Shown: positions 17,183-27,493, counted from the first letter of the stretch. The stretch is 53,268 nt of DNA from Candidatus Pacearchaeota archaeon (GCA_017608305.1 JAFCGC010000002.1:1-53268); one strand, 5' to 3'. A program made the numbers and translations. Notes: a model not told the origin generated them from the sequence alone.

Positions 17183-17650
17183 ATGTATCCACAAACACAT
17201 TTTTTATTTTCATGGTTAGTAGGTTTGATATTCGCAAAGTTTGGAGTATTTAGTTATAAGGTTGCTTTTTTTATTGGGGTTGCGGCTGTTTTAGTAGACA
17301 TAGATCATTATTTAGTTTATATTTTTAAGAGAAAAGATATGAGTCTTAGGCATGCTTTTAATAAAATGTCTTTAGGCTTTATGGGAGGAAGGAGTTTTCT
17401 TCATCATTTGACTGGGTTTATTTTAGTGACTGCTGTTGTTGGATTTTTATATTTTTATAATAGCGATTGGTTTTGGATAATTGGATTGGGTTATTACACA
17501 CATATGCTTTTTGATTATGCTCATTTAAATATTTTAAAGATCAAAGGAAAAATGACAATTAAAAATTTAGGTTTTGTTGAGAGGATTAATAAGTTTGAGG
17601 TTTTATTAGATATTTTTCTAGCTATTGGGATTGTTTTGTTAATTTTATGA
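17183..17650 (+). CDS. Membrane protein, YdjM/DUF457-like
   Basis: MYPQTHFLFSWLVGLIFAKFG...VLVDIDHYLVY...HHLTGF...YYTHMLFDYAHL. Confidence 0.6.
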   Translation: MYPQTHFLFSWLVGLIFAKFGVFSYKVAFFIGVAAVLVDIDHYLVYIFKRKDMSLRHAFNKMSLGFMGGRSFLHHLTGFILVTAVVGFLYFYNSDWFWIIGLGYYTHMLFDYAHLNILKIKGKMTIKNLGFVERINKFEVLLDIFLAIGIVLLIL

Positions 17651-17854
17651 TAGACAAAAAACATCAAAATCTTTAAATAGAACTAACTACTATTATTTTT
17701 ATATATTAATTAATTCGCGGTTAATTAATGTTGTGTATAAAGGGGTGATACCCTCTTTTTTCTGATAATATTAGCTGGAAGTTTAAGGGGTATTTAAATT
17801 TTTCGCAACTTTTCTTTCAGTAGAGAGTTATAAGGAGGTTAGATAATAAAAAAG

Positions 17855-18934
17855 ATGGCTTTAGATTTTGCAAAAGAGGCAATTGATAATGCTAATTCCC
17901 ATAGTATTAATTTTGATGAATTAAGAGCAGGAAAAGCTAATATCAAAGTTATTGGTGTTGGAGGTTGTGGTTGTAATATGGTTACCTGGTTATTCAATAA
18001 AGGAATTAATGGTGCAACAGTGTATGCTTCTAATACTGATGCCTTACATTTAAGTGTAACAAAAGCTGATGAGAAAATCCTTATAGGTAAGGAACTTACT
18101 CGAGGGTTAGGTGCAGGTGGAAGACCTCAAACAGGTCGAGAAGCTGCAAAAGAGGCTCTTGTTGATATTAAAAAAGCTGTTGGTGGTGCTGATATGGTTT
18201 TTGTCTTAGCAGGCATGGGTGGTGGAACAGGAACAGGTGGAGCTCCTGTGATTGCTCAAATTGCTAAAGAAACCGGTGCTGTTGTTATAGGGGTTGTTAC
18301 AATGCCCTTTGAAGCAGAAAAAGCAAGAATAGACAAGGCTGAATTTGGTTTACAAGAACTCAGAGAAATGACTGATACTTGTATTGTTTTAGATAATAAT
18401 AGACTTGTTGATATTGCTGGTCAGTTACCTATTGAACAGGCTTTTGCTGTTGCCAATGAATTAGTGAGTACAATGGTTAAAGGAATTGTTGAGACAATTA
18501 CTCTTCCAAGTTTGATTAATTTGGATTATGCAGATGTTTCGGCGATTATGAAAGATGGTGGTGTGGCAGTCATAGGAATAGGAGAAGCAGATACGCAAGA
18601 TCGTGTTTTAGAAGCAGTTAAGCAAGCCCTTACTCATCCTCTACTTGACGTGGATTATCAAGGTGCTACTGGAGCTTTAATACACATTACTTGTGGACCT
18701 GACTTAAAATTAGAAGAATTTGATGTAATAGGAAGGTCTGTATCTGAGAACCTTAGTCCAAACGCCCAAGTCATTATTGGCGCAAGAATTAGCAAAGATT
18801 TTGTTGGTAAGGTACGAGTGATAACTATTATGACAGGAGTTAAATCTCCTTACATATTAGGAAGAGAAATAGAAGAGCAAGCTCTCCCTGCCTCAAAAGA
18901 AATTTCAGATCTTGGAATAGAAGTTTGGAAGTAG
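17855..18934 (+). CDS. ftsZ: Cell division protein FtsZ
   Basis: IKVIGVGGCGCNMV, GGGTGTGGAPVIAQIAKETGAVVIGVVTMPFEAEK. Confidence 0.96.
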   Translation: MALDFAKEAIDNANSHSINFDELRAGKANIKVIGVGGCGCNMVTWLFNKGINGATVYASNTDALHLSVTKADEKILIGKELTRGLGAGGRPQTGREAAKEALVDIKKAVGGADMVFVLAGMGGGTGTGGAPVIAQIAKETGAVVIGVVTMPFEAEKARIDKAEFGLQELREMTDTCIVLDNNRLVDIAGQLPIEQAFAVANELVSTMVKGIVETITLPSLINLDYADVSAIMKDGGVAVIGIGEADTQDRVLEAVKQALTHPLLDVDYQGATGALIHITCGPDLKLEEFDVIGRSVSENLSPNAQVIIGARISKDFVGKVRVITIMTGVKSPYILGREIEEQALPASKEISDLGIEVWK

Positions 18935-18946
18935 TTTTTATTTTTT

Positions 18947-18983
18947 ATTCTCCGGGGTTATTCTCCGGAGGTTTATTTTTTTA
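18947..18983 (+). terminator. Hairpin/T-rich terminator-like element after ftsZ
   Basis: TTCTCCGGGGTTATTCTCCGGAGGTTTATTTTTTT. Confidence 0.5.
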
Positions 18984-19025
18984 AAAAGATTTTTAAATTG
19001 TTTTTGATTGGATTAATTATAAAAG

Positions 19026-19514
19026 ATGGTGTATAAATTAAAAAAAATTGGTGTGATGAAATTAGCTCTGTTTATGGGGCTTTATGGTGTTTTTGTAGGA
19101 TTAATTACAGGAATAATCTTTTCTTTATTTTCTTCAATGGTAAGTTCTGTTGCAACTGCTGAAGCTAGTTTAGGTGTTGATCTTTTAAGTTTTGGATGGT
19201 TAAATATAATTTTTATGCCTTTGTTTTATGGAATTTTTAGTTTTTTGATGGGAATAGTCTTTGGCCTTATTGCTAATGTATTATTAAAAATAATTAAAGG
19301 GATGGATTTTCATTTTCTAAAAGTAGAAGATCCTTTGCCTAAAGCTCCAAAAATTCAAAAGTTAGTTAAATTTAAACCTTTGAGAGAAATTAAAGCCCAG
19401 GATAAAAAACTTGTTAAAACTCAACCTAAAAATCCTGTTTCAAAAGCCAATAAACCTATTCAAAATCAGAAAATAGTTCCTAAAATACCTAAACTCCCAG
19501 ACAAAAGAAATTAA
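19026..19514 (+). CDS. Membrane protein with two TM segments and basic tail
   Basis: Hydrophobic segments then Lys/Pro-rich tail; ORF. Confidence 0.55.
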   Translation: MVYKLKKIGVMKLALFMGLYGVFVGLITGIIFSLFSSMVSSVATAEASLGVDLLSFGWLNIIFMPLFYGIFSFLMGIVFGLIANVLLKIIKGMDFHFLKVEDPLPKAPKIQKLVKFKPLREIKAQDKKLVKTQPKNPVSKANKPIQNQKIVPKIPKLPDKRN

Positions 19515-20065
19515 ACATCTAATTTTTTGGGTTTTTTCATATTTTTGTTTTTATATTCATCAAAGTAAAGAATATTGTCTAGATCTATCTTGTTTTTTCC
19601 CCTTTGTTTTCCGAGTTCATATCCTACTGGAAAAATTGCTTCAACATTTATTTCTTTAGGGATTTTTAAGGTTTCTTTAATTAGATAATCTACAAAATGT
19701 CCTACCCATGTTGTAGCTAACCCTTTTTCTTGAATTTTTAATAAAAAGTTTTGAATTCCTGCTCCTGCTTGTTGCCTTAAATAGATTTTTCCTCTTTCTT
19801 CATAAGCATTTACTGTCCTAGAAGGATTGCTACATACAACTACAATATAAGGGGCTTTTGCAATATATGGTTGTTGTGCTGCTTCTGCAATTTTTTGTAT
19901 TTTTTCTTTATCACTTACCAGGATAAATTTTAGTGTGTAATTTCCTCCAGACATTGGGGCATAACGAGCTGCATCTATGCATTCAATTATATCTCTCCAA
20001 TCTGGTTTTTTGTCTTTAAATTTCCTAACACTATGTCTTGCCTTGATGACTTTGTTTATGTCCAT
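19511..20065 (-). CDS. Nitroreductase family protein
   Basis: MDINKVIKARHSVRKFKDKKPDWRDIIECIDAARYAPMSGGNYTLKFILVSD. Confidence 0.92.
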   Translation of the reverse strand: MDINKVIKARHSVRKFKDKKPDWRDIIECIDAARYAPMSGGNYTLKFILVSDKEKIQKIAEAAQQPYIAKAPYIVVVCSNPSRTVNAYEERGKIYLRQQAGAGIQNFLLKIQEKGLATTWVGHFVDYLIKETLKIPKEINVEAIFPVGYELGKQRGKNKIDLDNILYFDEYKNKNMKKPKKLDV

Positions 20066-20145
20066 AGAAAATCCAAGAAGATGCATTATAAAAATGTTTT
20101 GAGTATTAGTAACCTTTAAAAGTAAATTTAAATTAAAATTATCAG

Positions 20146-20274
20146 GTCCCCGTGGCTCAGTTGGTTAGAGCGATCGGCTGTTAAGGTTGAGAACATTTAG
20201 TTCACAAACTTGCTATGAAATCTTTTGATTTCACAGGAACCGATAGGTCGGAGGTTCGAGTCCTCCCGGGGACG
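20146..20274 (+). tRNA. tRNA-Asn (anticodon GUU) with about 55-nt intron after position 37 (about 20184-20238)
   Basis: GTCCCCG...CGGGGAC acceptor; GCTC/GAGC D stem; ATCGG-CTGTTA[intron]A-CCGAT; GGAGG-TTCGAGT-CCTCC T arm; intron contains TGAAATC-TTTT-GATTTCA hairpin. Confidence 0.9.
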
Positions 20275-20336
20275 CTTTATTTTCTTGAAAGAGGTTAAGC
20301 ACAAATTATTATTTTGGATTTTCTAGAAACAATTAA

Positions 20337-20651
20337 TCACTCATATTCTTTCTTAACCATAAATTCTTTTTTAAATCTTTTTTCATATGCTTTTGCTAAA
20401 TCTTTAGCTTGTTCAAGCAACTCCGGTGTATCTACCATAATTTCATTTCCTGACCAAAAAGCTTGAAAATATCTTAAACGTCCAATTGGTTTTGAGGATA
20501 AAAATCCTTTTTTATTAAATCTTACATATACATCCCCACCCCAATTAGATATGTTTGATTCAGGGAAAAGTTCAAAGGCAATTTTCTCCAATTCTTCAAC
20601 CCTGGCCTTTTCTTTCTTCTCTTTTTTGTTCAATCCTTCAATTTTTACCAT
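20337..20651 (-). CDS. Hypothetical protein
   Basis: ORF. Confidence 0.5.
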   Translation of the reverse strand: MVKIEGLNKKEKKEKARVEELEKIAFELFPESNISNWGGDVYVRFNKKGFLSSKPIGRLRYFQAFWSGNEIMVDTPELLEQAKDLAKAYEKRFKKEFMVKKEYE

Positions 20652-20706
20652 TTTAATTGATTAGAAAGAAGGTTTTTAAGGATTATTGCAATAAATAATT
20701 AGATGA

Positions 20707-21210
20707 TTATTTATCCTTTAGCCCTAAATCTTCAACAGATTTAACTTGGTGTTTTTCTAAATGAGAATAGACGTTTGTTTGTTTTGAACCTTTGATAATT
20801 GAGATGATTGATTCTTGGGCATTTTTAATACATTCTGGGCTTCCTATTATTCCCACAGAATTATCTTTGATTTCAAAATGACATTGAGATAGATTTGAGA
20901 GTGTTTTTAGTGTTTTACCTTGTTTTCCAATTATTCTAGCCCTTATTCTTTCTAAATCATGTCTTTTAGTATAATCTTTTATACTGATTATTTCAAATAT
21001 AAAATCATTTTCTTTGATGAAAACCGCAGTTGAAAATGGAAATCCAAAATTAAGAGCATCAATTACTTTTTCTGCAGCATATTCTGCTTCAGGTTTACCT
21101 GAAATATTTACTTCTTTTCCTCTATTAGTTATTTTAATATTTAGTATTTTTTCAAGTCTTTTTTTATTTTTAAGAATTCTAGGAAGTTTTTCAGAGATGA
21201 TTGTTTTCAT
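20707..21210 (-). CDS. KH-domain RNA-binding protein (Pno1/Dim2-like)
   Basis: RIRARIIGKQGKTLKTLSNLSQCHFEIKDNSVGIIGSPECI; adjacent to aIF1A as in many archaea. Confidence 0.85.
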   Translation of the reverse strand: MKTIISEKLPRILKNKKRLEKILNIKITNRGKEVNISGKPEAEYAAEKVIDALNFGFPFSTAVFIKENDFIFEIISIKDYTKRHDLERIRARIIGKQGKTLKTLSNLSQCHFEIKDNSVGIIGSPECIKNAQESIISIIKGSKQTNVYSHLEKHQVKSVEDLGLKDK

Positions 21211-21537
21211 TTAAAATCCTTCTTTTTCTGTTTTGAGGTAGTTGTTTCTTTTTAGCCAAGCTATTTGATTTGGCCTATATTTGAAGATTACATCTCCTCG
21301 AGTATTATCTAATTCCCAGGGTTCAATAATTACTACATCATTTGGCCTTAGCCAGAGTTTTCTTCTTAATCTTCCTGGAACTCTGCAATTTCTTGATTTT
21401 CCATCTAAACAATTCACCATCATTTTATTTCCCCCTAATCTTTGATCAATTATTCCTAAAACTTCTTTTCCTCTTGGAAGTCTTGCTCTTGTAATTTTTT
21501 GCTCTTCTTCTGGTTTCTTGTTTTGAAATCTTGCCAT
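21211..21537 (-). CDS. Translation initiation factor aIF-1A
   Basis: ARLPRGKEVLGIIDQRLGGNKMMVNCLDGKSRNCRVPGRLRRKLWLRPNDVVIIEPW. Confidence 0.95.
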   Translation of the reverse strand: MARFQNKKPEEEQKITRARLPRGKEVLGIIDQRLGGNKMMVNCLDGKSRNCRVPGRLRRKLWLRPNDVVIIEPWELDNTRGDVIFKYRPNQIAWLKRNNYLKTEKEGF

Positions 21538-21621
21538 AATTATTTTAGAGGAAGTTTGTTTATAAAATTAATTACATAAGGACTAAAGCAAAACAAAAGG
21601 TAAAACCTTTAGCTCGCACTT

Positions 21622-21918
21622 CTACATGAGTACAAGCGCGAAAGGAATTCCTTGAATTTTTTTAATTCCTCTTTGAGTTATTATTCCTGATTTTAAGGCC
21701 GCATTTATTGATCTTTCCCCCACAATATTAAAAGTTGCATCTTCTGTGGCCATATGTTTTATGATTTCTATTACTTCTGATTCTGTTTTTTTATCTCCTT
21801 TAAAGAAATTTTCCTTGATATCTAATTGATTTTTTCCTTCTTCAAAGTATTTACCAAGCAATTCTTTATCACAAATAGTTAAAACATCTCTGTAAGATTT
21901 AATAAGATTTACTAACAT
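21622..21918 (-). CDS. DUF424-like protein
   Basis: RDVLTICDKELLGKYFEEGKNQLDIKENFFKGDKKTESEV. Confidence 0.7.
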   Translation of the reverse strand: MLVNLIKSYRDVLTICDKELLGKYFEEGKNQLDIKENFFKGDKKTESEVIEIIKHMATEDATFNIVGERSINAALKSGIITQRGIKKIQGIPFALVLM

Positions 21919-21956
21919 TTAGAATAAAGAAAGAGGGCATTTATAAAAATTTGCCC

Positions 21957-22151
21957 TTAAAAATTCTTTTTCGCTTCACCAGCTTTGATTGCTGCTTCTG
22001 CTTTGTCTTTTGACATCATTGCGCAAACTGTTGTTCCACAATCAGGACATTTTCCTTTAGCCATATATCCACCCCTAGCAGTCTGATTTATGACTGGTTC
22101 TTTTATTTTTTGTCCTTTTTTCTTACATTTAACACAATATCCTTCAACCAT
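21957..22151 (-). CDS. Small zinc-ribbon protein (DUF5679-like)
   Basis: MVEGYCVKCKKKGQKIKEPVINQTARGGYMAKGKCPDCGTTVCAMM. Confidence 0.7.
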   Translation of the reverse strand: MVEGYCVKCKKKGQKIKEPVINQTARGGYMAKGKCPDCGTTVCAMMSKDKAEAAIKAGEAKKNF

Positions 22152-22187
22152 TTTTTTACCTCGTTTATTTAATTATTGATTAATTTC

Positions 22188-22499
22188 CTAAAGGAATTTT
22201 ATTTTATAAAGATTTGGTTCTTCAGTTTCGATGATTAATCCTTCAAGATTTTTGTATTGAAATCTTGTTGTTATTATTTCTCCTGTTTTTTTATCTTTAG
22301 AAAGAAGGTCATAAAATTTATTATTTTTATAGGTCTTGATCTGTCCTAGGAGATAATATTTTATTGTAGAATCTTTCACACTTGCATTTACTTTGTTTTT
22401 ATCTTTAATTGTTTTTATTCTTTCCTTTAAGGGAGTGCAATCAGATATAACAGTTATTTCTAGAAACCTATAATTAGGAATGTCCTCTTTTTTAATCAT
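22188..22499 (-). CDS. Hypothetical protein
   Basis: ORF in translation-gene neighbourhood. Confidence 0.5.
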   Translation of the reverse strand: MIKKEDIPNYRFLEITVISDCTPLKERIKTIKDKNKVNASVKDSTIKYYLLGQIKTYKNNKFYDLLSKDKKTGEIITTRFQYKNLEGLIIETEEPNLYKIKFL

Positions 22500-22597
22500 A
22501 GTAATTTATAGTTGCTGAATTTAAAAGAATTATTGAGGTGTATTATATTTTTCACTGATTTGATAATTTATTAGAGAATTAGTGAGAAACCTTTTTT

Positions 22598-23008
22598 TTA
22601 AATTTTCGCTCTTACAGGGTGTTTTGCACCACAAGCTAAACAATGTAAAAAAGTCAATCTACCTTGTTTTTTTAATTCTGTGTCGGGTTTTTGACATTCT
22701 TTACACAAGACAAATTCTTTAACATATTGTTTTATTTTTTGATTGATTTTTTCACTTGGGACTTTGATGTTTAAAACTAGCCTATCTTTATCTTGATGGC
22801 CTGAAGCAGCAAGTTCTTTTAATATGAATTTTTGAAAATGCTCTGGATTTCTTCTAATATGGGATGCAATTTGAAAGAAATTAGTTAATATTGTTTTTTT
22901 ACCTTCATGATGTCCTTTTATTTGAGGAATTTCAAACCTACCACTAGAAGAATCAGTTTGTTTTAGGTTTTTATATGCATTATCTAAAAGTTTTTCATAG
23001 TTTTCCAT
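22598..23008 (-). CDS. Translation initiation factor aIF2 beta subunit
   Basis: KKTILTNFFQIASHIRRNPEHFQKFILKELAASG; C-terminal zinc ribbon CKECQKPDTEL...HCLACGAKHPV. Confidence 0.93.
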   Translation of the reverse strand: MENYEKLLDNAYKNLKQTDSSSGRFEIPQIKGHHEGKKTILTNFFQIASHIRRNPEHFQKFILKELAASGHQDKDRLVLNIKVPSEKINQKIKQYVKEFVLCKECQKPDTELKKQGRLTFLHCLACGAKHPVRAKI

Positions 23009-23118
23009 TGTAAGACACCTAACGGTTTCTTGACAGTCAACTTCCCTTAAGATAGGGTTATGCCTGATTATATTGAACATAAGAAAGAGTTTATAAATGT
23101 TTTATGTTTTATTTATCC

Positions 23119-23655
23119 ATGAAGATAAAAGATATTATTTTAGGTATTGCAATTATAATCCTTACTATATTTGTGACTTTTTATGGAATTAATACTTTTT
23201 TCCCTAAATCTCAATATGAGGATTTTTGTGGTGAACCTAAGTCAATAGGAGTAATTGAGACATTAGAACAATGTGAAGCTGTTGGAGGAAAATGGGCTGA
23301 TTATGATATAGTTGCTAAGCCTAGTGTTGAGGGAGAGAGGGTTGTAGAAGGGTATTGTGATAGGGACTATGAATGTAGGCAAGAGTTAGAGGATGCTAAT
23401 AGAATGCGTTCTAGAAATGTGTTTTTTATTGCTTTGCCTTTAGGAATTATAATAATTATTCTTGGAGCTTTTTTATTTAAATTAGATGCTGTTGGTGCTG
23501 GTTTGATGGGGGGAGGAGTTGGAACCCTTATTTATGGCGCTGGAGCATATTGGCCTTATTCTGAAAACTGGATAAGATTTTTGATTTCTTTAATAGGATT
23601 AGTGATTCTTATTTGGTTTGTTTATTATTTTAATAAGAAGTTGAGTGGGAAGTGA
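23119..23655 (+). CDS. Hypothetical membrane protein
   Basis: ORF with multiple TM segments. Confidence 0.55.
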   Translation: MKIKDIILGIAIIILTIFVTFYGINTFFPKSQYEDFCGEPKSIGVIETLEQCEAVGGKWADYDIVAKPSVEGERVVEGYCDRDYECRQELEDANRMRSRNVFFIALPLGIIIIILGAFLFKLDAVGAGLMGGGVGTLIYGAGAYWPYSENWIRFLISLIGLVILIWFVYYFNKKLSGK

Positions 23656-23757
23656 TTGTTGGTTTTTCTTGAGTAAATAATCTACCCCCACAACAATATA
23701 TTGCTTATAAAGGAAAAAATAAGAAATAAATAATTATCTGATTTTTTAGGAGAAGAG

Positions 23758-24492
23758 TTAGTAATTTATCTCAATATTAAATTTATCTGCAAGTGATAAT
23801 AATTTATGTGCCCAAGATAATGATTCACTTCCTCCCCCTATTGCAACCTTTATGGTTGCTTTTAAATTATCCAGCTTAATATCACTAGGAACTTCTACAC
23901 TAACACCTTTTTCTTCTGCATATACAAGGACTTCTAATGCAGAGGCTGTAAAGGGAGGGTTTTCTCTTATTATTTTGTAGGCTTCTTCAGCTACTCGTTG
24001 AGGATCAATTTCCACGAACTTTTTAGATTCTTTACCAAATACCTTGTGCCGCAATTTTTTAGGATCATTAAATAACTCATCAACACGTCTAAACGATTTA
24101 TCACCATAATTCGGTATGTTTCTATAAGCCCATTCAACTATTTTCTCACTTTCCACTGGAAACCCCATATCTTTTAGTGTTTTTAAAGCCATTAATCCCT
24201 CAAAATTCTCATCAAAAGAACCAAGAACTAAACTGTATAATTTCTTTTTAAATGCCGACATATCCGCGGAGGGATTTGTACATAAAGCATCTTGATAAAG
24301 TGAAACTATTCTCTTGCATCTAGAATTAGGAATGTATCCAGAATTAGAAGGTGAAGGAAGTTCCTTTAATAATTTATCCATTGCCCACATCTTTTCTCTT
24401 TCACTACGTGCATGAAAGGCCTGATGAATACTTCCCATAAGAAGACTATATTTTATCTGCTTAAATAAATTCTTGTTCTCCAAAACAAACAA
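23758..24492 (-). CDS. Hypothetical protein
   Basis: ORF of 244 aa, no recognised motif. Confidence 0.5.
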   Translation of the reverse strand: MFVLENKNLFKQIKYSLLMGSIHQAFHARSEREKMWAMDKLLKELPSPSNSGYIPNSRCKRIVSLYQDALCTNPSADMSAFKKKLYSLVLGSFDENFEGLMALKTLKDMGFPVESEKIVEWAYRNIPNYGDKSFRRVDELFNDPKKLRHKVFGKESKKFVEIDPQRVAEEAYKIIRENPPFTASALEVLVYAEEKGVSVEVPSDIKLDNLKATIKVAIGGGSESLSWAHKLLSLADKFNIEINY

Positions 24493-24504
24493 CCAGATGA
24501 TTAA

Positions 24505-25134
24505 TCATCCCAAATATCTAACTTTTCCTGGTCGAGGTTCAAATATGATTCCTTCTTCAAGAAGTTTTTTGATTTCTTGATTTATTATTGCTGGGGAAAT
24601 GTCTGTTAGATTTAAAATTATTTTATCTGTATCAATTCCTCCATTTTCTTCTGCGTTTTTTATTGTTCCTAGAATTTTATCTTTGACTGCTATTATTTGT
24701 TCTTTTCCAAGAGGATCTGTATTTTTTTCTTTTTCTTTTTCAGTTTCTAATTTTCTAACTAAAAGATATTTTGGATCTTGTTCTTTTACTATTTCAGGAG
24801 AAATATAAGTTTCATCATTCCAATGCCTTAACACTCCTATTACCACAACTGTTAAACCTTGGGTTATATATTTGAATTTTTCAACATCATCTCCAAAAAC
24901 TTTGAGTCTTATTTGACCTGAACCGTCATCTAACATAAAAAAAGAATATTTAGATTCTCCTTCACTTTCAAATTTGTCTACAATATTTCCAACAATATTT
25001 ACTCTGACTATTCTTTTGTTTCCTAATTCTAGAAAAGAAAATCTTTCGTTGTCAATTATTGGTTTTCCAATAAGAATATTCCCGATTCTTAATTTGTATG
25101 CTGTGTGTCTTTTGTATTGTTCTTGCTCAGCCAT
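24505..25134 (-). CDS. OB-fold nucleic-acid-binding protein (RPA32-like)
   Basis: VNIVGNIVDKFESEGESKYSFFMLDDGSGQIRLKVFGD. Confidence 0.75.
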   Translation of the reverse strand: MAEQEQYKRHTAYKLRIGNILIGKPIIDNERFSFLELGNKRIVRVNIVGNIVDKFESEGESKYSFFMLDDGSGQIRLKVFGDDVEKFKYITQGLTVVVIGVLRHWNDETYISPEIVKEQDPKYLLVRKLETEKEKEKNTDPLGKEQIIAVKDKILGTIKNAEENGGIDTDKIILNLTDISPAIINQEIKKLLEEGIIFEPRPGKVRYLG

Positions 25135-25227
25135 TGTAAGGAAAATTAATTGGGCTTTTTAAGTTTTTATGGGATTTAACTAAATAAGTATGGATATTTT
25201 TTTAAACTAGGAATAATTAAAAGATAT

Positions 25228-25464
25228 ATGGGTTTAATTAGAAAAATAATTAATACAGGTTCTAAAATTGCATTAACTGCTTCTTGTTTAGGGATGTTAT
25301 GCTACTTAGGAAAGGCTGAACTAGATTATATACCACATGAAGAGTTTGGTGTAGCTATCTTATGTCCTGTGATTGTAGCTTCGTCCCTTCTTGTTTATGG
25401 TTTTTCAAGGCCAGAGAAGAACCATCCTTCTTCTAATAATGAAAATTCAAACTATTCTATTTAA
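25228..25464 (+). CDS. Small membrane protein
   Basis: Two hydrophobic segments; ORF. Confidence 0.4.
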   Translation: MGLIRKIINTGSKIALTASCLGMLCYLGKAELDYIPHEEFGVAILCPVIVASSLLVYGFSRPEKNHPSSNNENSNYSI

Positions 25465-25465
25465 G

Positions 25466-27493
25466 TTACATCCTCTGAACATAACCTTTTCTTGGTTTAA
25501 AGATTTCTGAGTTGATTACTAATTTATTTATTGCTTCATCTATTTCTTCTTTGGTCATTTTATCTTCAAGCTCTTTTTCGATTTCTTCTATTGGAATTAG
25601 TTTTCCTAATCTGTTTTCTAGTTCAATTATTGTGTCTTTTACTGTGAATATTCTACTTCTTTGTGAACTAGAAAATTTACTTCCTATTCTGTCTATGTCG
25701 ATTGTTTTTGTTTCATAATCATATCCTACTTGCATTAAATAATATTTCATTATTTCTATCGCATTTCTTGCATCTTCCACTAAAACAGTATTGCTGAGTC
25801 TTATTTTTGCTGAGGCTTCTGCCATTCTTATTAAAGCTTGTAATTGTCTTGCTGAAATGGGAATTGGCCTCATTGCACTTTCAGATGCTACTGGTTTGTT
25901 TCTTAAATCAACGTAAAATGTTTTTATTTCTTCAACTGCTTCATTACTTAGAGTTGGTTTGATTCTTTGTTTTGCATAAGCAACATATTTTCTAAAAATT
26001 TCTCTTGGAATAAACATTTCTTCTCCTGTTTTTTGATGTTCTAATAAGACGTGGGTCGCTATTTTTTCATCTTTGTCTTTGTCTGGAATATCTCTTAGAG
26101 TAAAAATTATGTCAAATCTATTGATTAATGTTGGAGGTAAGTCAATTTGTTGGGCAACTGATTGATAGGGGTCAAATCTTCCGAATTTAGGATTTGCTGC
26201 TGCTAATACAGATGTTTCTGCTCTTAAAGTGGCTTGAACATTAGCCTTACTTATTGTGATTGTTTGTTGTTCCATTGCTTCATGCATGGCTGATCTATCT
26301 TGAGGATCCATTTTTTCTAATTCATCTATACATACAAGGCCTTTATTTGCTAGAACCATTGCTCCTGCTTCTAGGCTCCAACCCCTTAGATATTCATCTC
26401 TTACTACTGTTGCTGTAAGTCCTGCTCCTGATGCGCTTTTTCCAACAACATATCTTCCTTTTGGAGAAATGCTTGCCATAAAGGTCAATGTTACGGATTT
26501 TGCTACACCAGGATCCCCTATTAATAAAATATGAATGTCTCCTCTGCTTTTTTGTCCATCTGCATGAGTTTTTTTTACCCCACTAAATAATTGAAGAACA
26601 AGAGATTTTTTTATTTCTTCATAACCCCATACACTAGGGGTTATACTTTTTGCTAAGTTTTTAAAGATTTTCGGATCTTGAGATAATTCTAGGATTTGTC
26701 TTTCATCTTCTTCTGAAATATCAAGCTCTTCAAAACTCTCTTCTAAAGGAATGAGATTGTTTGACTCAATTGCTAATTCAAATCTTGTTGATAGTCCTCC
26801 TGTACTTAGAGGTACAGGAACTTCTTTTAAAACACCAATCACCTTTATTCTGCTACCAGGAGTTGTTTTTTCTTCCATTCTTGGTTCAACTAAATCTTCT
26901 TTTACAAAAGTGTTTATTCTTTTTGGTTGTTCTCCTCCTGATAAAGATTCAGGAGCTTCTTCTATTACTAGTCTTTGGGTATCAACCATTTCTTTACTTA
27001 TTAATTTAAAACCACCTCTTCTTCCACAGGAGCACCTCATTGGTTCTCTGAATTTTTTTTCCATTTGTAATACCCCTATAACTGTTCCACAACTAGGACA
27101 CTCAAATTTTGCATTGACTACTTGGGGCCTTACATCAGAAGCCTGTCTTATAATTCCTTCCACAACAATCATCTCATTAAGATGTTTAGAACGAATATTT
27201 CTTACTTTTATTTCTTGAGATTTTGGGAGATTGTACAATCTCACTCTGACATTACTTACTAATCCTGATTCTTCAATAGCAAGTTCGACTAATCTTAGAA
27301 TTTCTTCAGGGTTATTTAAAATTTCTTCAGAGAGAACATTAGAAAATTCAGTTAAACTCATAAAATCAATGTAGATTACATTTTTTCCTTTTCTTAAAGA
27401 ATCTCCAATATTTTTTTTATAAAAATTAAAAAAGTTTTTTGCTTCAATTAATAATTCCTCTTGTTTTGGTTTTGTGTCTTGTGCATCCCCCAT
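25466..27493 (-). CDS. mcm: MCM replicative helicase
   Basis: LIGDPGVAKS Walker A, GLVCIDELEKM Walker B, NRFDIIFTLRD; N-terminal zinc motif CPSCG...CSCG. Confidence 0.96.
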   Translation of the reverse strand: MGDAQDTKPKQEELLIEAKNFFNFYKKNIGDSLRKGKNVIYIDFMSLTEFSNVLSEEILNNPEEILRLVELAIEESGLVSNVRVRLYNLPKSQEIKVRNIRSKHLNEMIVVEGIIRQASDVRPQVVNAKFECPSCGTVIGVLQMEKKFREPMRCSCGRRGGFKLISKEMVDTQRLVIEEAPESLSGGEQPKRINTFVKEDLVEPRMEEKTTPGSRIKVIGVLKEVPVPLSTGGLSTRFELAIESNNLIPLEESFEELDISEEDERQILELSQDPKIFKNLAKSITPSVWGYEEIKKSLVLQLFSGVKKTHADGQKSRGDIHILLIGDPGVAKSVTLTFMASISPKGRYVVGKSASGAGLTATVVRDEYLRGWSLEAGAMVLANKGLVCIDELEKMDPQDRSAMHEAMEQQTITISKANVQATLRAETSVLAAANPKFGRFDPYQSVAQQIDLPPTLINRFDIIFTLRDIPDKDKDEKIATHVLLEHQKTGEEMFIPREIFRKYVAYAKQRIKPTLSNEAVEEIKTFYVDLRNKPVASESAMRPIPISARQLQALIRMAEASAKIRLSNTVLVEDARNAIEIMKYYLMQVGYDYETKTIDIDRIGSKFSSSQRSRIFTVKDTIIELENRLGKLIPIEEIEKELEDKMTKEEIDEAINKLVINSEIFKPRKGYVQRM

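Noticed and set aside
26751-27218. 155-aa plus-strand ORF opposite mcm
   Set aside because: Antisense to conserved MCM; Ser/Leu-rich shadow translation.
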